A stretch of 34,269 nucleotides of DNA from Candidatus Daviesbacteria bacterium (GCA_030648645.1 JAUSHL010000045.1:1-34269); one strand, 5' to 3'; positions 5,375 to 13,373 are shown, counted from the first letter of the stretch. The notes: generated from the letters alone by a model not told the origin. Translations and numbers: made by a program.

Positions 5375-6574
5375 ATGCTTTCATTTCTCTCTTTAATTTT
5401 ACTTTTTTCTATCATTGCAGGACAGTTAATAAAAATCCCTCTGGGATCAGGTGGCTTAACTTTATTAGATATCACAGTTTTAATTTTAGATATTTATGCT
5501 TTAACCAAAATTAAATATGGTTCAATTAAATTTCCCTTCTGGTTTAAATTAATCTTAATTTTTTGTTTCATTGGCTTTATTTCTTTGCTTTTTTCTCCTT
5601 TAAAATTGTCATTACAACAATTTTTAATTAGTATCTCTTACAATTTTAGATTACTGGCATATTTCTCATTTGGATATTTTCTGACTTTAAATATTTTTCC
5701 CTCACTGAAAAAAGATGTTTTTAAAATTTTAATTTATTCAGGAATTATTTTAGCAATTTTAGGAATATTGCAATTTATTTTTATTCCTAATTTAATTTTC
5801 TTGCAACAATATGGCTGGGATCCACATTATTTTAGAGCTGTATCTACTTTTTTAGATCCAAATTTTCTAGGAGCATTTTTAGGACTTACTTTACTTTTAA
5901 TTTTAAAAAATTCCCAAAAATTATTTTCTAAAAAATTCCAATTTATTTTTTTTGCTTTAGTTTATATATGTTTATTATTAACTTTTTCCCGAAGTGCTAT
6001 CTTACTCCTAGGAGTCAGTTTATTAACATTTTCACTTTTAAAAAAATCTATAAAATTGACAATTCTTACATTTCTACTCTGTATAGGTTTTGGAATTAGT
6101 TTCTATATTTATACCCAACTTGTATTAATTCCCAAAGGAATTAACAGAGAAGAATCTGCTTCTTTTCGTATCAGTACATGGCAGGATGGATTAAAAATTT
6201 GGCAGTCTTCATCTATTTTTGGAGTAGGATTCAACAGCTACAGGTATGCTTTAATAAAATTAAATCCAAATTCAGAAAATTTTACAAATAGTCATGGGGC
6301 TTCAACAAATGATTCCAGTTTATTATATGTTTTGGCAACCACAGGAATCATAGGATTAGTAATTTATTTATTTTTTTTACGATCAATCCTCTGGCTTCCA
6401 GTTCTTTTGGGGTTAATTATTAACAGCTTTTTTATCAACAGTCTCTTCTATCCCAGTATCTTAATTTGGATAATTCTTTATGTAGGTACTGAGGGATTAA
6501 GTCTACTCCGACATTCGTCGGAGATCTTGTCCCGACACAAGGTCGGGATTGAACCCCCGACATCTACAATTTAA
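5375..6574 (+). CDS. O-antigen ligase / polymerase-like membrane protein
   Basis: A 399-residue protein with about ten transmembrane helices and the large extracytoplasmic loop of the Wzy/WaaL (O-antigen ligase) family, including FLDPNFLGAFLG, a TFSRSA turn and the loop segment GVGFNSYRYAL. It probably links or polymerises a surface glycan. It starts 2 nt after the Ig-like gene. The last 25-30 residues (from about position 6485) are read from the antisense strand of a tRNA-Val remnant with inserted hairpins. That tail is therefore probably not native, and the original C-terminus seems to have been lost when this debris arrived. Confidence 0.8.
   Translation: MLSFLSLILLFSIIAGQLIKIPLGSGGLTLLDITVLILDIYALTKIKYGSIKFPFWFKLILIFCFIGFISLLFSPLKLSLQQFLISISYNFRLLAYFSFGYFLTLNIFPSLKKDVFKILIYSGIILAILGILQFIFIPNLIFLQQYGWDPHYFRAVSTFLDPNFLGAFLGLTLLLILKNSQKLFSKKFQFIFFALVYICLLLTFSRSAILLLGVSLLTFSLLKKSIKLTILTFLLCIGFGISFYIYTQLVLIPKGINREESASFRISTWQDGLKIWQSSSIFGVGFNSYRYALIKLNPNSENFTNSHGASTNDSSLLYVLATTGIIGLVIYLFFLRSILWLPVLLGLIINSFFINSLFYPSILIWIILYVGTEGLSLLRHSSEILSRHKVGIEPPTSTI
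6482..6570 (-). pseudogene. tRNA-Val 3'-half remnant with hairpins inserted in the T-loop
   Basis: The flanks match the intact tRNA-Val at 6693-6764. On plus, GTAGGTACTGAGGGATT corresponds to acceptor and T-stem, and TTGAACCCCCGACATCTACAAT to the T-arm and anticodon stem. Between them about 50 nt are inserted, holding two perfect 7-bp hairpins: CTCCGAC-GTCGGAG (6507-6522 region) and CCCGAC-GTCGGG (6531-6547 region). GGGATT occurs at both edges of the insert (6493-6498, 6545-6550). The 5' half is absent. Confidence 0.6.
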
Positions 6575-6577
6575 TTA

Positions 6578-6692
6578 TGGTGGAGCCATGTGGATTCGAA
6601 CTACAGACCTTTGCAATGTGAATGCAACGCTCTTTACCCGAACAAGTTTTGCTTCGCAAAATTTGAACGGGTAAACCAACTGAGCTAATCTG
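6578..6692 (-). pseudogene. tRNA-Val(CAC)-like gene with a palindrome in the D-loop and no matching 5' acceptor
   Basis: The minus strand has D-stem GCTC/GAGC, an anticodon arm TTGCA-TTCACAT-TGCAA (anticodon CAC), a T-arm TGTAG-TTCGAAT-CCACA with one mismatch, acceptor TGGCTCC, discriminator A and encoded CCA (6578-6580). The D-loop AGTTGGT is interrupted by a 43-nt palindrome (6633-6675). The bases where GGAGCCA should stand are unrelated. It follows the intact tRNA-Val directly. Probably inactive unless the insert and 5' end are handled in an unusual way. Confidence 0.6.
6633..6675. repeat. Palindromic element of the ACCCG...CGGGT family inside a tRNA D-loop
   Basis: TTTACCCGAACAAGTTTTGC, a TTC loop, then GCAAAATTTGAACGGGTAAA form a 20-bp arm pair with three mismatches. 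The outer TTTACCCG/CGGGTAAA is shared with the elements at 1747-1828 and 7076-7150. It splits the D-loop of the tRNA-Val-like pseudogene. Confidence 0.75.
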
Positions 6693-6764
6693 TGGGTACT
6701 GAGGGATTTGAACCCCCGACATCTACAATGTGAATGTAGCGCTCTACCACTGAGCTAAGTACCC
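6693..6764 (-). tRNA. tRNA-Val(CAC)
   Basis: A complete 72-nt cloverleaf: acceptor GGGTACT/AGTACCC, D-arm GCTC-AGTGGTA-GAGC, anticodon stem CTACA/TGTAG with loop TTCACAT (anticodon CAC), variable ATGTC, T-arm GGGGG-TTCAAAT-CCCTC, discriminator A. The upstream GIY-YIG gene runs into its first 10 bases. Confidence 0.93.
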
Positions 6765-7024
6765 ATTTCCTTCCAATAATTTTTCAAAGTTCTTTTAATA
6801 TAATTCCTTCCCCATTGGGTTTTAAGAAACTTTTCTCTGGCTGTTGCATCCTGTTGATGCAAATATGCTTCACAATATATTAATTTAAATGGTCTTCTAT
6901 ATTTAGTTGCTTCTACCTTACCATCATCATAGTATTTCAGTCGACTTTTTAAGTCTGCTGTGTAACCAGTATACAATTTTCCATCCTTCAAACTTTTAAG
7001 TACATAGACAGCATACACATTCAC
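6755..7024 (-). CDS. GIY-YIG nuclease-domain protein ending inside tRNA-Val
   Basis: An 89-residue single-domain GIY-YIG protein (UPF0213/YhbQ-like size). The first motif is VYVLKSLKDGKLYTGYT, where Y-V-L and Y-T-G-Y stand for GIY...YIG. Later come the Arg of LKSRLKYY, the segment KLIYCEAY and the Glu of TAREKFLK. The cellular substrate of this group is not settled. The last codons ATG-GGT-ACT-TAG run into the tRNA, whose T8-A9-G10 is the stop. The frame opens with GTG at 7024. A second GTG at 7018 has TAAAAT exactly 6 nt upstream and gives the more typical N-terminus MYAVYVLKS, so it may be the true start. Confidence 0.85.
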   Translation of the reverse strand: MNVYAVYVLKSLKDGKLYTGYTADLKSRLKYYDDGKVEATKYRRPFKLIYCEAYLHQQDATAREKFLKTQWGRNYIKRTLKNYWKEMGT

Positions 7025-7075
7025 ATTTTAACATTCTAATTACTACTAGACAACTCAAAATTATGAATTAAATAC

Positions 7076-7150
7076 TTTACCCGAACAAAATTTCTTCGAA
7101 ATTTATGACGGGTTTACCCGATAAATTTTGCAATACAAAATTTAAACGGG
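7076..7150. repeat. Two adjacent palindromic repeats, inverted copy of the pair at 1747-1828
   Basis: Positions 7076-7113 are the exact reverse complement (38 of 38 bases) of 1791-1828. The adjoining palindrome 7113-7150 (TTTACCCGATAAATTTTG ... AAATTTAAACGGG) is the counterpart of the less perfect copy at 1747-1791. So the two-palindrome unit occurs twice, in opposite orientation, 5.2 kb apart. Confidence 0.8.
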
Positions 7151-7154
7151 CCTC

Positions 7155-7184
7155 TTGCCTTACAAACTTATTATCTGAGATAAT
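7155..7184 (+). promoter_or_regulatory. Promoter of lepB
   Basis: TTGCCT (7155-7160), 18 bp, GATAAT (7179-7184), then 6 nt to the ATG at 7191. The spacing points to a leaderless transcript. Confidence 0.5.
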
Positions 7185-7190
7185 CCTTTT

Positions 7191-7817
7191 ATGAAACCTG
7201 AAACAGTTGTACCACAATATTATGGAGATGGGGAAGATAAACCATCTTTCTGGTCAAATTTTAAAAATCATTTTGCTGAAACTTTAGAATTTATTGCAGT
7301 TTTGGCTGCAATATTTATTTTCATCCGTTTAATTGTGGCTGAACCACATAAAGTGTCAGGAAGATCGATGGTACCTAATTTTCAGGATGCTGATCTATTA
7401 ATTACCAATAAACTTGCCACTAATTTATCACCACTTAGCAGGGGAGAAGTAATAATCCTAAAAAATCCCCGCGATAATAATGTAGCTTTTATTAAAAGAG
7501 TTATCGGACTCCCAAATGAAAAAGTTATGATCAGAGATGGAAAAGTATATATTAATGGGGAAATATTAAATGAGCCATATTTGCCGGCAGGCACTATTAC
7601 CACTGGTGAATCATTTTTACAAACCGGAGGGGAAGTTTTAATTCCGGAAGGTCAGTATTTTGTAATTGGAGATAACCGCGGGGGAAGTTCAGATTCCAGA
7701 GAATGGGGTCCAATTAAAAAAGATTTAATCGTTGGGCAAGCTTATATCCGTTATTGGCCAATACCAAAATTCACAATTATACAAACAGGAAAAGCTTCTA
7801 TATCCAAAATATTCTAA
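7191..7817 (+). CDS. lepB: Signal peptidase I
   Basis: A 208-residue serine-lysine protease that removes signal peptides from exported proteins on the outer face of the membrane. One transmembrane helix (about 33-49) precedes the catalytic domain. Box B is SGRSMVPNF with nucleophile Ser59, box D is FIKRVIGLP with the general-base Lys102, and box E is GDNRGGSSDSREWG (about 160-173). It is a single-helix, short type as in Gram-positives. The start is supported by GATAAT 6 nt upstream. It is transcribed toward the parB gene on the other strand. Confidence 0.95.
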   Translation: MKPETVVPQYYGDGEDKPSFWSNFKNHFAETLEFIAVLAAIFIFIRLIVAEPHKVSGRSMVPNFQDADLLITNKLATNLSPLSRGEVIILKNPRDNNVAFIKRVIGLPNEKVMIRDGKVYINGEILNEPYLPAGTITTGESFLQTGGEVLIPEGQYFVIGDNRGGSSDSREWGPIKKDLIVGQAYIRYWPIPKFTIIQTGKASISKIF

Positions 7818-7887
7818 CTTACGACTGTTAATTAATATTTTGGATTCAAAACATTTAACGAGAGTTACAAAATCGAGTTAAATTGAT

Positions 7888-8742
7888 TTAATTAGATCTA
7901 AAATAAGTAGTTATCGCTTCGTAAATTTTTCTCATATTACCTGCTGTGTACTCAGAATTTCCCGGAAGTTTAATTTCCAGTTTTGCATAGTTTCCGGTTA
8001 GAACATACTTCACTCCGGCTTTTTCATCATCAGCAAAACTTAAAGTTCGAGCAAGTCCACCCTGAATTTTCTCGACTTCATCATTTAGAATATACATTAA
8101 ATCTTTTCTGGCAGTCTTCTTTGCAGCTACACCATGTTCAGATCGTAATTTTCTGACCAATTCTTCTGCTCCTCTGACTGACAGGCTTCTGCGGAGCACT
8201 TCTTTATAAGCATCAATTATTAAATGCGGATCATCCAAGGAAGCCAAGGCTCGGGCATGACCTTCTGTAGTTTGTCCCGACATCAATGCATCTTTTAGTG
8301 CATCCGGAATAGTTAATAATCTAATGGTGTTGGAAACATAAGCCGGACTTTTTCCCACTCTTTGAGCAATTTCCGAAGTTCCAAGTCCAAACTCATCCAT
8401 TAATCTTCGGTAAGCTTGTGCTCTTTCCAAACAATTTAAATCCTGTCTTTGCACATTTTCCACAATTGCCATTTCCAACATTCCTTGTGGAGTGGTTTCT
8501 TTGATGACCACCGGCACTCGGGTTAACCCTGCAAGTTTTGAAGCTCTCCAACGTCTTTCTCCGGCAATTATTTGAAATCCGGCCGGTGTTTTAGCAATCA
8601 CTAATGGTTCCAAAATTCCATGCTCTTTAATTGATTCTGCAAGCTCGGCCAGTGATTCCGGTGTGATAAGACCACGAGGTTGTAAGGGGTTTGGTTCTAA
8701 TAAATTAATATCTAATTCAAAAATTTGATCGTTATTGTCCAT
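7888..8742 (-). CDS. parB: Chromosome-partitioning protein ParB/Spo0J
   Basis: About 284 residues from the ATG at 8742. ParB family proteins bind parS sites and act as CTP-dependent clamps with ParA in chromosome segregation. The N-terminal CTPase part carries NPLQPRG, IKEHGILEPLVI and the nucleotide motif GERRWRA. The helix-turn-helix DNA-binding part follows (LGTSEIAQRVGKSPAYVSN). The C-terminal dimer domain is short. A longer frame (to 8796) would run into rpmA and is rejected. The start lies 7 nt after the rpmA stop, so parB may be co-transcribed with the ribosomal genes. No parA is present in the window. Confidence 0.9.
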   Translation of the reverse strand: MDNNDQIFELDINLLEPNPLQPRGLITPESLAELAESIKEHGILEPLVIAKTPAGFQIIAGERRWRASKLAGLTRVPVVIKETTPQGMLEMAIVENVQRQDLNCLERAQAYRRLMDEFGLGTSEIAQRVGKSPAYVSNTIRLLTIPDALKDALMSGQTTEGHARALASLDDPHLIIDAYKEVLRRSLSVRGAEELVRKLRSEHGVAAKKTARKDLMYILNDEVEKIQGGLARTLSFADDEKAGVKYVLTGNYAKLEIKLPGNSEYTAGNMRKIYEAITTYFRSN

Positions 8743-8749
8743 TATGCAT

Positions 8750-9013
8750 TTATGCTGAGCTTGCCGTAGCATTAACCTGAATAACTTTTTTTCCATTCTT
8801 TTTAATAAATTGTACTTTTCCGGAAGTTACGGCATAAATTGTGTAATCATTTCCAACTTTTGTGCCAACTCCGGAAAAGAAATGACTGCCTTTTTGACGG
8901 ATTATAATGTTACCTGATTTAACGGATTCTCCTCCATATTTTTTTACTCCAAGTCTTTTTGAGTTAGAGTCTCTGTTTGTTTTTGTTGATCCACCTGCTT
9001 TTGTATGTGCCAT
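8750..9013 (-). CDS. rpmA: 50S ribosomal protein L27
   Basis: An 87-residue protein starting [20 protein letters not shown], with the conserved motif [12 protein letters not shown] and the [16 protein letters not shown] region of L27. Its N-terminal arm reaches toward the peptidyl transferase centre. It lies downstream of rplU, the usual bacterial gene order, and 7 nt before parB. Confidence 0.97.
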   Translation of the reverse strand: MAHTKAGGSTKTNRDSNSKRLGVKKYGGESVKSGNIIIRQKGSHFFSGVGTKVGNDYTIYAVTSGKVQFIKKNGKKVIQVNATASSA

Positions 9014-9052
9014 ATTAGTAAGATAAGACTTTTCGTGAAAATTTTCAAGACA

Positions 9053-9370
9053 TCATTTTTTCACAATTTTTTCTTCCATTAATTTTATTCTGCTCATTTC
9101 TCTCTTTTGTCCTCTGACTTTCCTAAAATTAGCTTTTGCCTTATAAACAGAAACTCTGATTTTTGGTTTTTGGACATTTTCCAGTACTTCAAAAGTCAGA
9201 CCTTCTTTCAAATAAGGCTTACCGATTTCAACTTTTCCATTTTTCACAGAAAGTAAAACCTGATCTAACTTTAAGGTTTTTTCATTACCCTGCAGTTTAT
9301 CAATTTCAATAAAACTGCCCGGTTTAACTAAATATTGTCGGCTGTTGATTTGCACTACACTCAAGTCCAT
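9053..9370 (-). CDS. rplU: 50S ribosomal protein L21
   Basis: A 105-residue protein with the L21 marks QYLVKPGSFIEIDKL near the N-terminus, VLLSVKNGKVEIGKPYL in the middle and KAKANFRKVRGQKRE in the basic C-terminal loop. It opens the rplU-rpmA-parB cluster. It has the clearest promoter of the window directly upstream, with TAAAAT 7 nt before the ATG. Confidence 0.96.
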   Translation of the reverse strand: MDLSVVQINSRQYLVKPGSFIEIDKLQGNEKTLKLDQVLLSVKNGKVEIGKPYLKEGLTFEVLENVQKPKIRVSVYKAKANFRKVRGQKREMSRIKLMEEKIVKK

Positions 9371-9377
9371 GAGATGA

Positions 9378-9406
9378 ATTTTACCTTGAATACCCTAAAG
9401 TGTCAA
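9378..9406 (-). promoter_or_regulatory. Promoter of rplU-rpmA
   Basis: On the minus strand TTGACA (9401-9406), 17 bp, TAAAAT (9378-9383), then 7 nt to the ATG at 9370. A consensus -35, ideal spacing and no room for a 5' leader make this the best example of the leaderless pattern. It overlaps the end of the rodA/ftsW gene. Confidence 0.8.
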
Positions 9407-10473
9407 TCAAATTTTTGTTTTGCAGAAAATCTTGAAGCTGAAGCAATAAAACTTAATGCAATTAGAGTAGAGATAAGTGAACTACCCCCATATGAAAGTA
9501 AGGGCAAAGTAATACCTGTAACCGGAACAATTCCTATATTCATTCCAATATTTACTATTACCTGAAAGAAAAACATGCCAATCACACCGATAATAATGAG
9601 ACTCTGAAATCTATTGCGGATAATCGACACAATTTTTAAGGATCTGAAAAAAATCATTCCGTAGAGACTTAAGACAATTAAAGAACCAAAAAATCCTAAT
9701 TCTTCTGCAATTGAGGCAAAAATAAAATCAGTTCGAAACTCCGGTAAAAATTGCAACCTTGATTGAGTTCCCCGGCCCAATCCCCGGCCAAAGGATTGAC
9801 CGGAACCTACTGCAATCATTGATTGAATTACGTTGTACCCAGTACCCAATGGATCCGCGGATGGAGATAAAAATGTAGCAATTCTCTCTTTTTGATAACT
9901 TTTAAGAAAAAACCAAAAAACAGGAGCCATTAAAAATGTAAAAGAAGCCATAATTACAATTTTTAGTAAAGAAATATTAGCTCCAAAAAGCATTATTATC
10001 CAGATAAAAGCAATTGTCAGAGTTGTACCTAAATCAGGTTGTTTAAAAACTAGTAATATTAGAGGCAGAATATAAAGGAAACTTTTTAAAATATTTTTCC
10101 AGGTAGTTTTGTTACTAGTCCAAAATTGAGCCAGAAATAAGATTACAATTGGTTTAGCAAGCTCTGAAGGCTGAATCTGTAAAAATCCAATTGAAATCCA
10201 TCTCAAAGATCCTCTTGTTTCGATTCCGATAATAAAAACTATAATTAATAAAAGTAAAATAAAAATATAAGAATAATTAATATATGGACCCAATGATTCA
10301 AAATCGAAATTAGATAAAATAAAATAAATTGAAATTCCGATCAGAGCAAGAATAGCTTGCTGAACAGCCATTCTTGGATCGGAAGAATAAATTACTAAAA
10401 CTCCCAAAGAAATTAATAAAATTGCCGGTAAAGTGATTAAAATATCAGGTATAAAAGAAGACTTTCCACTCAT
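9403..10473 (-). CDS. SEDS-family peptidoglycan glycosyltransferase (RodA/FtsW)
   Basis: A 356-residue polytopic membrane protein with about ten helices. Family marks are GSLRWISIGFLQIQPSELAK (loop and Pro-Ser-Glu motif), KQPDLGTT, the EELGFFG helix start, and NIGMNIGIVPVTGI followed by PLLSYGGSS at the C-terminus. SEDS proteins polymerise lipid II with a partner class B PBP, either in side-wall growth (RodA) or division (FtsW). The sequence alone does not decide which, although GMNIGIVPVTG is rather RodA-like. Its ATG overlaps the ileS stop by 4 nt, so it is coupled to ileS. Confidence 0.9.
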   Translation of the reverse strand: MSGKSSFIPDILITLPAILLISLGVLVIYSSDPRMAVQQAILALIGISIYFILSNFDFESLGPYINYSYIFILLLLIIVFIIGIETRGSLRWISIGFLQIQPSELAKPIVILFLAQFWTSNKTTWKNILKSFLYILPLILLVFKQPDLGTTLTIAFIWIIMLFGANISLLKIVIMASFTFLMAPVFWFFLKSYQKERIATFLSPSADPLGTGYNVIQSMIAVGSGQSFGRGLGRGTQSRLQFLPEFRTDFIFASIAEELGFFGSLIVLSLYGMIFFRSLKIVSIIRNRFQSLIIIGVIGMFFFQVIVNIGMNIGIVPVTGITLPLLSYGGSSLISTLIALSFIASASRFSAKQKFD

Positions 10474-13367
10474 GTAATTACTTCAATTAAAAGTTCATCA
10501 CCTAAATTCAAACTTTCTGAATTTGTTTGTTTCATAATCATATCTTTGAATTCAGGATTTTCAGGAATATTTGGAGATTTAACTGCAATTTTATCCTTTA
10601 AAGTTAATCCTTGTTCTTTCCTTAAACTTTGTATTTGTCTGATTAAATCTCTAACTTCACCCTCTTCTTTAAGTTCCTGAGTAATATTTGTATCCATCTC
10701 CCCTTTCAATTCTTTTTCTGAGGACTTCTGGTACTCAATCTTTTTAACATTTAATTCTTCTGCCATTATTTTTTCCAAATCTTCTCCCAATTTTTCCTCA
10801 GCAAAATATTTAAATCCTGCCAAAGGTTGCCTCAGTTTCATATTTGCCTCTTTTCTTTGTGCATGCCCCATCTCAACTAATTCCCTTACTATCCCCATCT
10901 CCCTTACTAGCCTTTCATCCAATAATGATTTGTCACCCATAGGAAAATCCTGCAAATGCACGGATTCCTCTCCGGTTAGATTTCTAAAAATTTCCTCAGA
11001 AATAAATGGCATAAAAGGAGCCAGTAATTTACTTAGTGTTACAAACACTCCATAAGTTGTTGTCAAAAATATCCCTTCATCAATTTTATCCACATTTGGA
11101 CCAACTCTATCTCTTGATCTTCGGATATACCAAGTAGACAAATCATTAACTACAAAATCCTCAATAGCTCTGGCAGAAGACATGGCATCATATTTTTCCA
11201 ATTTCTCATTTACTGTTAAAGTAACTTCAGTCAATCTGGCCAATATCCACCTATCCAAAAATGTTAATTTATCTTTGATATTTTCCGGAGTTTTTGAACA
11301 ATCCCAAGCTATTAAACTTGCATAATCTACAAAAAATTTATAACAATTCCAGAATATTAAATAGAATCTTCGCTTTACCATATCAGTTACTTCATATCCA
11401 AAATTAAGATTATTTTCTGGGTTCTGTGTTACATAAACCCATCTCATTACATCCACCCCAATTTTATCTGCCGCCTCATTGAATTCAATTGAATTACCTT
11501 TAGATTTATGCATTTCTTCACCTTTTTCATCTCGAACTGAGGCAAAACCCAAAACATTTTTGAATGAATTTGTCTGCTTTAAGGCAGTGCCCATGGCAAT
11601 AAGCGAATAAAACCAATTTTTAAATTGTCCGGGGAAGCTTTCTGTAATAAAATCTGCCGGGAACCATTCAGATGACATTGTTGAAAAAGGTACAATTCCA
11701 GCATCAAGCCATGGATTGCCAACATCAGGAATTCTTGAGGCAATTTCGCCGCATTTTGAACATTTAATTTTTACCTCATCAATCCATGGCTTATGAGGGC
11801 TGTGACCTTCAAATTTATCCATACCTTCAATTGCTTTTTCTTTTAATTCTTCAATGCTTCCAAAAACCTCAAAACTTCCACATTGTCTGCATTCCCAAAT
11901 TGGTAAAGCTAATCCCCAATATCTTTTTTTGGAAATTAACCAATCATGCATATTTTTTAACCAATCAAGCTCTCTATCCAATCCCCACTTTGGCATCCAA
12001 TTTATCTGTTTTGCTACCTCCACCATTTGCTGACGATAAGTTTGACCTGAATCATCTTTTCTATCCATAGCAATATACCATTCATCAACTACACGCCAGA
12101 CAAGTTCTGTCTTACATCTCCAACAAGCAGGATAACGGTGTTTTATTCTTATTGTAGTAAATAAAAATTTGCCATTCTCATGATTCTTTAAAAAATCAAT
12201 AATCAACTCTGGATGTTTTTTGGCATTTTCACCAGAAAAATTTTCCATTCCATCTAAATAATTTGCCTCTTCATTAATTAGTTCAATTACAGGGAGTCCA
12301 ACTTTTTTACCTAATTTAAAATCTTCTGCTCCAGCTCCAGGAGCAATATGAACTAAACCAGTTCCTTCCTCAGTGCTAATAGGAAGGATTAATTCATCAT
12401 TTGCTATAACACGATGTGTATAGTTTCTCAGTGCTTCATTTACTCTTGGTAAATTATCAAAAGGCACATCATATTCCAAATCTATTAATTCTTGTCCTTT
12501 TATCTTTTTCCCTTTTTTTAATTCTTCTAATACATCTACTCTTTTTTCCATAATCCACACATAATCTCCATTTTCCAATTCTACTTGTACATAATCTGCT
12601 TTTGGATCCACTGCTACTGCAACATTTCCAGGGATTGTCCAAGGTGTTGTAGTCCAAACAAGTAAGTATTCATTTGTTCGACCTTTAATTGGTAATTTAA
12701 AATAAACTGATTCATGATCAATTTCTTTATAATCCTCAGTTAAAATTTCATGTTGAGAAATCGCAGTACCACATCTTGGGCACCATGGAACAGAATCTCT
12801 TCCTTTATAAAGCCAGCCTTTTTCATTTATAACTTTAATAAAATTCCAGATGGCATAATTATTTTCCTCTGATGAAGTATGATATGAATTATCCCAGTCC
12901 ATAAAATAACCAAGTCTTTTAGATTGTTCCGTTTGGACTGCAGAATATTTTTTGACTCTTTCTTTACAAAGTTTAATAAATTTTTCCAGACTTTTAAATT
13001 TGTCTCCTGATATTAAATTCTCAATATCTTTTTTATTATGAAGTTCTAACTCTTTTTCTACTTCTACTTCCACCCAAAGCCCTTGTTCATCAAAACCATT
13101 CTGAAACCTTTGTTTACAACCTTTCATATTATAAAATCTTTGCCAAAGATCTTTATAAGTTCTGCCCCAAGCATGATGAACTCCCATTGGATTATTAGCA
13201 GTTATTGGACCATCCAAAAAAGAAAATTGTTTTGTAGAGTTTTCGTTTCTTTTTAAATATTTTTCTACAATTCCATTCTTGGACCAATATTCCAGGAGTT
13301 CTTTTTCCAAAGCTACAAAATCTACCTGTGATGAAACTGGTTTAAATTTATTACTTAAAGTACTCAT
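10470..13367 (-). CDS. ileS: Isoleucyl-tRNA synthetase
   Basis: A 965-residue class I synthetase that charges tRNA-Ile. The HIGH motif is PMGVHHAWG (60-68) and the KMSKS motif is MHKSKGN (near residue 615). The editing domain has WTTTPWTIPGNVAVAV. CPRCGTAISQHE, CWRCKTELVW and the pair CRQCG/CSKCG are likely zinc-binding knuckles. The anticodon-binding domain follows. The HHAWG form and knuckle pattern resemble the archaeal/eukaryal-like IleS type, which is linked with mupirocin resistance and is common in CPR (inference). It is transcribed from an extended -10 just before its ATG, with the SEDS gene overlapping downstream. Confidence 0.95.
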   Translation of the reverse strand: MSTLSNKFKPVSSQVDFVALEKELLEYWSKNGIVEKYLKRNENSTKQFSFLDGPITANNPMGVHHAWGRTYKDLWQRFYNMKGCKQRFQNGFDEQGLWVEVEVEKELELHNKKDIENLISGDKFKSLEKFIKLCKERVKKYSAVQTEQSKRLGYFMDWDNSYHTSSEENNYAIWNFIKVINEKGWLYKGRDSVPWCPRCGTAISQHEILTEDYKEIDHESVYFKLPIKGRTNEYLLVWTTTPWTIPGNVAVAVDPKADYVQVELENGDYVWIMEKRVDVLEELKKGKKIKGQELIDLEYDVPFDNLPRVNEALRNYTHRVIANDELILPISTEEGTGLVHIAPGAGAEDFKLGKKVGLPVIELINEEANYLDGMENFSGENAKKHPELIIDFLKNHENGKFLFTTIRIKHRYPACWRCKTELVWRVVDEWYIAMDRKDDSGQTYRQQMVEVAKQINWMPKWGLDRELDWLKNMHDWLISKKRYWGLALPIWECRQCGSFEVFGSIEELKEKAIEGMDKFEGHSPHKPWIDEVKIKCSKCGEIASRIPDVGNPWLDAGIVPFSTMSSEWFPADFITESFPGQFKNWFYSLIAMGTALKQTNSFKNVLGFASVRDEKGEEMHKSKGNSIEFNEAADKIGVDVMRWVYVTQNPENNLNFGYEVTDMVKRRFYLIFWNCYKFFVDYASLIAWDCSKTPENIKDKLTFLDRWILARLTEVTLTVNEKLEKYDAMSSARAIEDFVVNDLSTWYIRRSRDRVGPNVDKIDEGIFLTTTYGVFVTLSKLLAPFMPFISEEIFRNLTGEESVHLQDFPMGDKSLLDERLVREMGIVRELVEMGHAQRKEANMKLRQPLAGFKYFAEEKLGEDLEKIMAEELNVKKIEYQKSSEKELKGEMDTNITQELKEEGEVRDLIRQIQSLRKEQGLTLKDKIAVKSPNIPENPEFKDMIMKQTNSESLNLGDELLIEVIT

Positions 13368-13373
13368 GGGTAA

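Noticed and set aside
8743-8796. Longer N-terminus for ParB (start at 8796)
   Set aside because: It would run through the end of rpmA and adds residues unlike ParB; the ATG at 8742 fits the family start.
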